Assembly (NCBI GenBank): GCA_039621445.1
Contig: CP154954.1
Span: 67,924,714 to 67,988,713 of the forward strand
Length of the DNA: 64,000 nt
DNA from: Euglena gracilis
Taxonomy: Eukaryota > Euglenida > Euglenophyceae > Euglenales
Direction: 5' to 3'
In this document: one piece after another, positions 1 to 11,200 of the stretch
How the letters are laid out: each line of letters starts with the position of its first letter
How positions within the stretch are numbered: the stretch's first letter is position 1
Made by a program: the position numbers and the translations under genes
The notes under the pieces: model-generated
The model's database searches: none
The model's input: the letters and a program-made list of their open reading frames with translations, nothing else
Told to the model about the DNA's origin: nothing

Positions 1-635
1 ATTCCCAATTGTTTGCAACTCCAGGACTTCTTATCCTATGAATTTTGGAACCTTGTTTGTTGAACCACTGTTCATTCAAATCAAATGAAAAATCAGCATC
101 GACCACACAGCCAATGCGCTGCAGCGCTGTGCACACCGCCAACTGGGCCGAACGTCTCGCTCTGAGAGAGGGAGAGAGAGAGGTTGGAGAAACTGCGATG
201 TCTTTGCATGTGACACTCAATAAAATTCTACTTGGAGCTTTACTTGTGTGAACAGAAATGTGTTTGTTTGGGTATCACATTAACAACATAACAACACAAC
301 AACATTTTTTCCACCCTTTTGCAAAGCCAAATCCAGGCTCATGGACATTAGCCTTGCAAAGGTTTGTCTCTTCAACTGCTTTCAAAAACTTCAGAGTTTC
401 GTTGGACCTTTACTTTTGCCAATGGAAATGCAAGGCGCATTGGAGCAACCATCATGATGGGTGGGGACAAATTTGGCTAGACTCACCCAGAAACGCGATG
501 CGTAGGGGGGATGCTATTTGTATTTTTTGTTTCGAAAAAGGTCCCAATAGATATGTCATAAAAATGCTCCTTGTTCATTTTTGTTTCCTCCCTTCGATGA
601 TGGCCGATAATTTTACCCCCAAAAATGTCTTATAC

Positions 636-2186
636 TTGACCATCAGATTCTGCAAGGTGCAAGAGTCGCATATTTTGAGCTCTGTGCTTCGCACAAATGA
701 GTATGTCTTGAGGCAAGAAATCAATTCCATGTCCCAAGCCTCCAACAAGATGAACACAAACAAGCAAACAAGCAAACAAACAAAAAAAACCAACAACTGT
801 GGATGAATGCTTCTGATTCTTGCATCTGAATGTACAGAATTTCAATTGCTGTTCGTTGTTTTCGGATTGAAAAAAAAAGAGAATAACTTCAAGATTTCAT
901 GCACGTAAAACACTCCGGTGCATGAAGTACTTGTGATTCTGTAAACCCCCGAAGTAACTTTGCAGTGCCCTAAAGCTTTGTGTGACAAAATAACTTTTGA
1001 AGACCAAAAAAAAGTCCGTCCAAAAACTTTGCCCCCCCCCTCACAAAGAAAAAGAAACGTGAAAAATTACATACCTTTTTTGGGAAATCAGGTGGTATGC
1101 ACAAAAAAATAATCCGGAATCCCAGGTTGTACGATGAATTGCAACATTAACTTTTGCTACAATTACAATAAAACCGAATTGCTGGTGAGAAAAGTGGACA
1201 ATCGACCCATCAATGGCTTTGGGTACGCCCAAATAGCTTTGCAGGGGAAGAGGTGTGCTGACTTCTCTCAAGGTTGGTCAACTAACTTTTCAGGGGGCAA
1301 AATGATTTGGGAGGGTTACCCCTTTTGGTGTCATTTTGTTTTCATTTTGTCCTGCAGGTTCGTATAAAGACACGTGTATTTACCAATGAAAAAAAAACAA
1401 CAACAAAAAAACACAATTGCCAATTCTTCATCTATCGCATGGCACTGGAAGGGCATACATGAGATGAGATGTACACTGGCGACATCGTGCGGTCGTAGGC
1501 GTGCATTGTGCCAGGCTGCAGCACGGCGAATAAATATGAGCATTTGAGGTTTGAAGTTTTCAAAAACAACCATCCCAATGAAGTGAGCATTGCTGGAAAG
1601 CTACATGTCCAGAATTGCAGTTATAGATGTCATGGACTTCATGATCAGAAATGGAAGAGATGGAGAGGGTCGCGAAGGTTCAGAAGGATGACAGAAGGCA
1701 GAGGGTTCCCATTCCTGATCGGCAGAAAACCGTCTGCGGGACCGTCACGCTACAAATTTGCTGAACATCTGTATTTGCAAACCAGGTGGAGCTGGAGAGA
1801 AAGAGACCTTGCGCGCAATATCCAGCTGATACTCCAGCTCCTTCATCTTACGCAAAAGCAAACCATAGATTCGTTGCATGCAGGCCTTTATGGTTCAAAA
1901 CAGGGGAAATTTAGAGGCGGAAAACATTGGGGAAAGGCTCCCTCCCCTCCAAAGCACAGCGTGAACCATTTTAGTGGACCAATAATACACGCCTTTCATT
2001 TGTCCTTCTGCTCCCAGAAATAAGACCGGACCAGTGTTTCGGAGGGTTGAAATATACTCAAAATGAATTGGAAAACAAATTAAATGCAATCAAAAATTTT
2101 ACCATATGCCATGGGTCGACTCTCCGCCCCGGATGTGAAAGCCTGGTTGTGGGTGCTCAGGGGGAAGGTACTGCAAAGAGACAGAC

Positions 2187-2262
<76 letters not shown>

Positions 2263-5200
2263 GAAGAAAATAAATTGGCTCAGGCTTTCCCAGAGGGTGC
2301 TGTCCCAGGGTGCCCTGGGGAAACCCTCCAGACTCCTTGTGGAGTCCTCATTCTGTCCCCCACTGCCTTGTTGTTTTGAGCTCATTTTTCAGCTCCCCCT
2401 CCCACCCACTCCCGGAAGGGTGAAGCAGAGCTCGTTTTAACAGTCTGCACCACACAAGACAAGAGCGGTCGGGGACAAGGGTTGGCAGGGTCGTCTGCCC
2501 CTGACAATGTGACACCTGCCAGCCTGGGGCAAACCCGCAACACAGACTGACGACACACGACCACAACACCAACCGACAACACAATCTCCCACACTCACTC
2601 TCGGGTCGGAAAGAGTTCCCCCAAGGAGTTCCTCCAGAGACACCGATTCATTCAAAAGATTCAAAATCACCCTCCCATAAATTATCACATTATCGAGTTC
2701 TTACTCCCTGGAATCAGAACCCAGGCACGGAAAGATTGTGTTTAGAATTGTGTCACACAAAACAGTGAACAGCCACTCATTGATAACAGACCAAGAATGG
2801 TGATAACAAATCTGAATCTGATGGACTCTCTTAATTGCGCTTCATCGACAAGTGGGCACTACGTCTTTGCAAAGGATGTAGTTCCCCGGGTGCCTTGTTC
2901 TGCAAATGTGGTTGGTGGAAAGACAGCCATACATCCTTTCCCTCCAGCTTTTCATGCTGATGTGTCAGCAGCGACGTCTCAATGTGCTCCCGCACCTCAG
3001 CCCGGTGCATCTGTGCGAGGCGAACGACACACACACTATTCACTTAAACCAAGGGGCCTGCCTGCCAGCCAGCTCCTTTTCTTCTTCAAGCAATGTGAGG
3101 GGCTTCCTCCGCCCAAAATAAGCCAAAAATCACGAAATCAATGGCACTTTTGGCCATTTGGGGTGTCAAAATTCGAAAAAAATCGAAATGTGGTTAGATA
3201 GGATGTTCTAATAGTTTTATTGGGGTCGCTGGAAATTTTTTTTGTGTTTGCTTCATTTTGGGACAGTTTGACATTTGTTGTTTGTTTTTTGGCCGAAAGA
3301 TGGGTGAAAACAGCGGAGTTGGAAGGAAACATCCAGCACTATTTCTCGGCGTAAATTGGCTGTTTTTCGGGCGACCTGTGGATTATGGGGAAATCAAAAT
3401 GCCATCAGATAGGGCGTGTTAAAAGCTTCAATTTGGGTCTCGGGCAAGTTGCTTAATTTTTGCGCCATTTTTTTTTGATGTATTTGTTCTGGACACTTTT
3501 TGGACAAAAACTTGTCAAAAATGCACAAAAATTGCGGCGCAAAGCACCGGAAGGAAAAAATTGACCTTTTGGGGGGGTCCCGGTACCCCCCAGGGTCAAC
3601 CCGGACCCTTGGCAGGTGAGGTGGGGGGGGGTGTTCCGGACCCCCGGTCTAGGGGGGAGGGGGACCCGCACGCCCTCCTTATATCGAACCGTGGCCCAGG
3701 GGGGTTTGGGGGGTATGTAATTTGGTAAATTTGTCAAACTCAAGAAATGTCCTCCCCAATTGCACATTTGTTGTTTGTTACTGAAATTCTGAGCTTTGCC
3801 CATTTTGACATTTCATTTGGGGAAATTCATTGGCAGAGAGCAATCGACTGCGAAAATTTGGCGTAAAAATTCATAACACAATGCAAAAGAACCTTTGGAA
3901 CATTACATTTTTTCCTGGACACTTTGCCTCAAGATTTTTAGAAAACAAAACCTGCAAAAAAGCACAAAAGTTGATTGTTTGAAATTAAAACAAAAACATG
4001 GTGTATTTTCCTCTTGCCAATTTTTGGTAACTAGTGATTCCCCCCAAAATATGCCGTTTGGACAGACCATGAGGCTTTGAGACTTTTCTGCCTTGCTTGA
4101 TTTCACTCTGCAGCAGGGGGGGGGGCTGTTTGGGCATCCAAAGTTCCGGGTCAGAGGGGGATACTGTTGGGGGGGGGGGGTATATTGGAGGAGTTGGCCA
4201 ATGCAAACGACTCCTTGTGGACAAAAACCAGCACCTTGTAATATCACTTGCACGGTTTGTCCGAACAACCCGGGGAGTGGATTTGGCACATCTTTTTGAG
4301 TGTTTGCATCATGTTTAAAAATTGCTGGATGGCCCACCCCAAAAGGTCAGATTGGCATCACCAAGGCAGGAAGGAAAGGGGGAAGAGTGAGGCGGCCGTT
4401 CCAGTAGTTGCATCAGGTTTGCCGGCAACAGCAGAAAAAAAAAACTTTGGAACATAACAATTTTCCTGGAAACTTTGCCAGACGATTTTTAGAAAACAAA
4501 ACCTGCAAAAAAGAACAAAGGTTGGCTCTTTGAAAAAAAGAAAAATACACGGTGCTTTTGGGGCATTTCCCGGGACATTTTTCCTTTGTTGCAGCCCCAT
4601 TGACCTGCGACGATGCCACCGCTGGGCGAAGGGCGAAGGAGTTCCCACACCTTGGTGCCACATTCCAGGGGGCACTTGATGGACTTCTGGCCGCAGGCGA
4701 ACCCGTGAAAGTCCTCGTCCATGCGGTAAAACTGCTCCTGGGGACCGAGTTGGAGCACCGAAGTCAATGTTCAAAAGATGGGGCGGGGTCTGATACTATT
4801 TTCTATATGTATTTACATATATTATATATTTTTTATACTCTTTATATTCTTTATATTCTTTATATTGATATATATACACTATATATGCACAATATATATA
4901 TATATGTATATATACACACACACACACACACATTCTATTCCATCCCACAGGTAGCACATTGATAAAATAGCTGTAAACAGCATTCAAAATTTTGCAACTA
5001 TTATTTCTCATATCTCGAGCGACCTTGAGGAAAATGCCCAAATTCCGAAAGGGGGGGAAGTGGTTGCGCCAAAAGTGTGTTAACCCCACTGAATTGTTTG
5101 ATGGGCTCAACAGGAACATACAGAGATGGTGAAAAAAGCCCCATTCAGGAATAAATGTGTTGGGGAATCATAAGCAATGCATTGCAAAAAAGAGAAATTG

Positions 5201-8200
5201 AATCCATTCATGTCATAGTGGGGAGGGCAGGAAGATTCCGGGGATGCATCCTCCCAAAACCCCATCCACGCAAAAAACATCCAAAACCAAAACAGCAAAC
5301 CCTAAAAAAACATACCGCACGATTCATCATCACAGACATCAGATCAGCACCCAAAAAACAACACCCAAAACTGCCCAAAGCCCACCAAACCCAGCCCAAC
5401 CCAAAAAACTCACACCCAACCAAAAACAAAAAAAGAAAAAAAACCCAAAAAAAAAAAAAAGACGAAAAAAAAAAACAAAAAACAAAAAACAAAAAGGACA
5501 TTTGAATCCATTAAAAACAAAAACCAAAAAAACCCCCAACCAAGGACTCGACAAAAACCAGAAAAAGCATTACCAACCTCGAAACTCCCCACCACCCAAC
5601 CACAACAAAAAAATCTCGAAAAAAAACAAAAAAACAAAAAAAAAAAAGAAAAAAAAAAAACCAAAAAAAAAAAATAAAAAAAAAAAAAAAAACCCAAAAA
5701 ATAAAAATCAAAGAATAAAAAAAAGGAAAAAAAAAACGAAATTAAATAAAAAACAGCTCCCCCCGAAAAGCAACCCACAAAAAGTGTATAAAAAAAAAGC
5801 TGATTCACTTTTGGTACGGCTGCAAGGGGGGGATGGAATTAATGATTGGGATAGAGCTAGGATTTGGAGGCCCATGCACACCGTCCCATACAGTTGGTCA
5901 TCTCACTGCAAATCCGTTTTCAACATCAACCGAAGGTTTCAATCAGCAAGGTTGTCCCTAAAAAATTCATACCGCGCTAACGATTCATACGCATCACAGA
6001 CTGACAGATTCAGACAGATACACTCTGGGTCAAACAACGCAGGTGCACCTGGCACGACTGGCAAGTCACTGTGCCAAACTTGCAGAGCTCCAGATGTCCA
6101 TGCAGGTCGCGATCGGTCTTGAACGTCTCACCGCACTTTGGGTTTGGGCACTGTGACCCAAAGGAGGGTGTGGGGGTTGCAGCAGCAGCACTGACAGTTC
6201 CGAGCAACTCGAGTTCAGCAAGGTTGTGCCTTGAACCTTGAAAGATGTTGGCATCTTAAAAAATATACAAAAAAAAACTCGAAATCTCGAAAAATGCAAT
6301 AAAACTCTTAAAAGGTTTGGGGGGGGGGGTCGAGCTGGCCATTTTTTTTGCCATTTTTGGACAGTTTGGTCATTCTGACCATTATTGGCCATTTTTGACA
6401 ACTTTTGGCATTTTTGACCATTTTGGGACGCTTTTGGCGACTTTTGGCCCCCCTTTTTTTACCAAGTTTGGCTGCTGTTTGCTGGTTCTGACTCGTTCTG
6501 GCTGCTGCTGGCTGTCTTTGGCAGCTTTTGACTGCTTTCTATTGCCTTTTGGTCACTCTTCGCCACCTTTTTTTCCATTTTTGGCCACTCTCGACCACCA
6601 TTTGGCAATTTGACCACGTTTGCCCCCCTTTTGGACATTTTTGGCCACATTTCTTTGCCATTTTTGGGCAAAATCTAATCTCGAAGATTTCTCGATAATC
6701 TCCAGCAGGGGGATTCAAGAAGACAAAGTGAATAAAGGGAAAAAAAATACCAGACACATCCGAAATCCATGGACATCGACGGAATTGAACGCTTAGAGTT
6801 GCCATAAATCACAAACATTTGTGAAAAAAAACCTAAAAATAAAAAAACAGCTCGAACAAAGTGAAAATGCTTTTTGGGGGTCATTCCTGAGCCAAAAAAA
6901 CTGTTCCGGTGCCTAAATGAAACCACAGCAGTTTTATTGATTGGAGGCCTTGTGCTCTGGGTGCCTACCCATAGCAGGGGGTGGAAAATGCTCTACCCCC
7001 GCTGCACCCACCCTCCCTCTGGGGAGGTGCGACTTTCCCTATAAAAAAAAAGCCTGACCGGTACCACCCGATTCCCCACTTTTTAGGCCGGTTTAACGAA
7101 TGCGAAGGGGGGGGATGGAATTAATGATTGGGATAGAGCTAGGATTTTGATTTAGGCCCAAATTTTGCACAAATTCCAGTTTAGTTTACGCGCAAATTAG
7201 CTTGATTTTTGGCCTAATTTTAGGCAAATCAGCCTAATTTCAGCCAAAGTTGTTCACCCTTACCCCATTCCTAACCCAAACCCCAATCCTTCATGAGAAT
7301 CCCCCGCTCCATCCAAAATGGCGGACAAGACTGAAATACCTTCAGTGGGACTGCAGGGTTGAAGGGAGAATGGGCCAAAATTGTTCATTGGTCCACTTGT
7401 GTGACGTGGGGGAGTGAGGTTGACTTAAGCCCCCCCCCCCATCACACTTGTGGGCCCCCGGGGGGCACTCCCATAAGGCTGCCAAAGACACTTCTGAACC
7501 GGTGCAATTACAGGAGAAAGAATTGGTCAGAAAAAGATCCTACCACCAGCTCCGTTCGATTTGTGCAATGGGTAAAAGTCCTGCGCCTTCCAGAGCTAGG
7601 GAGCCTTTCGGAGGCAAACGCTGGATGATGGGAATGGGTGACACTTTTCATCACTGAAAGGCTGTCATTGCTTTGAGTAGGTCCTGCTGTCACCTGACAA
7701 TGCTGGGAAAGATTTAAAACAACACCCGTGCTGCATAGTTTGCAACCAGTTTGGTGTCGAGCCTGGCTGCTTTGCTAAACTGGACGGTCCAAAGACCAAA
7801 ATTGTCAAAATTGTCAGAAATAAAGATGGAGAGTATTTTGCAGAGCTTCGTTTCATGGTTCTGGTGGGGTAAATACTTCGAAGCGCAAGGGAGAAAATCC
7901 CAGAACACTGGCAGTTGTGGAAAAAAATAACCCTCAGATGGGTTCTTTCCCAGACCGCACGTTGCTGAGGGTCAGGACTCCCTGAGCCCTTGTCGAGTGA
8001 CGTGATCATACATCTCTTTAAGGACCCCGGGGGGGGGGGTGCTGGGCTAGGGCTAGAAATTTGGGTTGGCTAGAAAATTGGGGTGGCCAGCCCCGCCCCC
8101 CCCCGGGGGGGGGGGGGGGGGCTGGGCCCCGGCTGGACCCGAAATCGGTCCAAAATGGACTGAAATCGGAAAAATGCCCAAAAATGACCTGCAGAACACA

Positions 8201-11200
8201 GTTTTGAAAAAATGATGCATCTGAAACCCCCCAAAAATGCCCCAAACGCCCCCCAAACCCCATTTTTGGCCACTTTTGAACACAGTTTTTCCAAAAAATT
8301 CGGCGCTTTGCGCCGAAAATTTTTGGGCTGGACCCCCAAAAAGGGGCTGGCTAGCTGGGCTAGCAGCACCCCCCCCCCCGGGGTGCTGCTGCGGCTGGGC
8401 TGGGCCCAAATCGGGGCTGGCTGCAGCCGCCCCCCCGGGGGGGGGGGTTCGCAAAACCTTAGAGAGATGTATGGAGTGTTCAAAATGTTCGAACGAGGTA
8501 TAAGGGCAGGTGGGGGGGGTCGGCCCCCCCTGCGGTCCAGGGGGGGGGGGACACCCCCACAAGGGCGCGGTTTGAGTGACGATTTTCGGCCCGGCGCAAA
8601 GCGCCAGAAGGAAAATCTTGACATTGGAGGGGATCCTGGGGTCGGTCTGGACCCCCTGCAGGTGGGGGGGGGGGGGTTCAGACCCCCCAGTTCAGGAGGG
8701 TGGGGAGGTAGGGGGGATAGCCTCCCACCAAAACCTCGTACACCCTCCTTCTATTGAAGCCTGCCTCCCAGGCAAAGCACTTCCGCAGACAAAAGAAACA
8801 AAGCTGGAGGGCAAACCGTTTGCAGTTCATTGTTGGTCGTTACAGAACCAGAAACGTTTGACTCCTGGCGCCTGCAAATGCAAAGAGAACGTAGGTTGCA
8901 ATGCCGCTGTATTGCAAGCACAACAGGAGCTCAGAAAACTACAACGAGGCTTTAAAAAAAATCGAATAAACATCGGAAAATGTGACATCGACCAATAAAT
9001 ATGGAAACATGCACTTAAAAATCCCCTTGTTCCAAGCCAAACAAGTCCATTCCATGCCATCCTTCGGGCTCCCTGTGTGAGGCAGAAAGTGCGTGCACAC
9101 CCGATGGTATGCCCGAAATACTTGCCATCCATTTTCCCATCTGCGGCGTCTAGCCGTTGCAGAGCTGCTGATGACCTGGAGCAGAAAACACAAATGTGTG
9201 TATGTGTGTGTGTGTGAGGCGCTTCGGAAAATTCTGGGCTGGGGGTATTAGCAGGAAGGCTTATCATATGCAATTTTCAGGAAATGAATTGAATTGAAGA
9301 TGGTTGTGATCAAAAGCCGCTACTGCAATACCTCTGTCGGTTGGTGGGCGACTTGGTGGACTTGGTGCTGGACTTGACCATGCTGACCGTTTGCTGGTGC
9401 CTGAAGGGAAAAGAAATAGCAAACACATGAATGGACAAAATAAACGCATAAAAAAAAACTCCGAAGAAGCAGGTTTCACATGTGCAATCCCTTATTTGGC
9501 ATGGGTTTCATGGGTTGTGAATCCTGTCCCAAGTGCAGATTCGCATGTAAAAGTCATGTCTCTGAAGGAGATTTTATGGACCAAAATCGCCGTTTTCGTT
9601 CTTGGGGGGGGTATAAAGGGCAGACGCCGGGCTTCCATTGAAGTTTACCCAAAAACGAAGCAATTTATTACCCGTGCAAACCGCGTGTGACACTAAAAAA
9701 CATCCAACATGTACAAGCTCTGAGGCGTGTCCAAGCTGTTAACTGTTTTAAAGCTTCGTCGCAGTTATTGCCCATAAATTGAGTGGATGGCAAGCACAAT
9801 GATTTCTGGCACACACAAAAATCATTCTTTGCACATCAGAGGGTTGGTACATACGTCAGCGCATCCTTCAACCTGAAACAATGAAATGAGAGATGAAAGA
9901 ACACAAAACTTTCAGGTGCTACAAACGGGGGAATGTAGATTCTTGCTGAAATCTCCTGAGAGGCCACGTATGGACTTCTGTCATTTTCGTCGCACCGAAT
10001 GATTTCTGGCAAATTTTGCTGCGGAACGGGATTTGCAAATGGAGGAAGGTGAGAGGATTAAGCCTCTAATTTTAATTTTTTTAAGCACACCCAAATGAAA
10101 GATTCACCTCAGTGTCACTAACAGAGAAACAGCTCAGACCGAAATAAACATGGTCGAATTCTTTTACAAATCTGGTTTCTGAAATGAACCATAATAAACC
10201 TTGCTTGGTAATTCTGGGCACAGCATCCCATACCAGAGTTAGCCAGCAAGCAGAGGAGCACACCATTGGGGGGCAATCACAAGAACCATAAATTCAAAAA
10301 AAGACACACAATATCAAAAAACCTCGAAATTTACATGGTCGAATTTGCAAAAGAAAAACTTCCCAGAACATTCATCAAGCAAAAAATGTGTTTTTCGGCA
10401 TTTTCAGGTGATACCTGCTTCTTAGGTCCACTTCGCACTTGGCTCATAAAAATGGACTTGCCTTGCACAATCACAAAATCCAAAAAAAATCAATGTTTAT
10501 GGCCTTTTTAGGGGTCGTTTTTGGGCCCCTCTTATGCATAAAAACACGTGTCTCAAAACCCGTGAAAAAAACAGCCATTAATTAACTAACTAATTAATTT
10601 GAAAGATTTTAAATGAAAAAATCCCAATTCAGATTGAAAAACCAGCATTGAGCCTGTGGATACGCAGAATTAGTGGTCTTACACATTCTGCCACCTGGGA
10701 GCCGAAGACTATCCACCCAGTGAATTACAGCTGCCAGAATGGCCGTTTTTGAACTGAAATGATGGGTTTGGGGATGTCTGCCGCCCTTTGTCACCAATTA
10801 GAAAGTTCTAATTTGCGGAGCATACGACCAGGCACCTATAGTCAAGTCCAAAAATTTCCCCATTTTAGGCCATTTTAGGCCATTTTAGGCCATTCTAGGC
10901 CATTTTAGGCCATTTTAGGCCATTTTAAGGTATAAGTGGGGGTTCTGAAAATCATAATTTTTCGTCATTTTTGTCCCAAAAACTGTATCATAACGTGTGC
11001 AAACCTTCTCTTTTTCAGTAATAAGAAATGTACATACAAAAAAGCATGCAAAATTCATGAACAATGTATCAAAACCATGATCAACAAATCTTAATTCATA
11101 CCCATAGAGGAATTCTGAACAGTAAGAAATATTAAAAGTTTTTGCGCAACCAAAAAAGCGCCCAGTTTTTGTATTTTGTGAAATCTACGCCATTTTGCAG

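Noticed and set aside
5244-6122. 292-codon Lys/Pro/Asn-rich open frame on the plus strand
   Set aside because: It is the A/C-rich segment of block copy 1, which has no stops because it lacks T and G; it is absent from copy 2 and ends inside the antisense of the TRAF-finger exon.
8827-8998. Plus-strand exon NQKRLTPGACKCKENVGC behind an acceptor-like ttacag
   Set aside because: The minus strand has a better acceptor (tctttgcatttgcag) and a 28-nt exon (8844-8871) whose phase fits the neighbouring exons.
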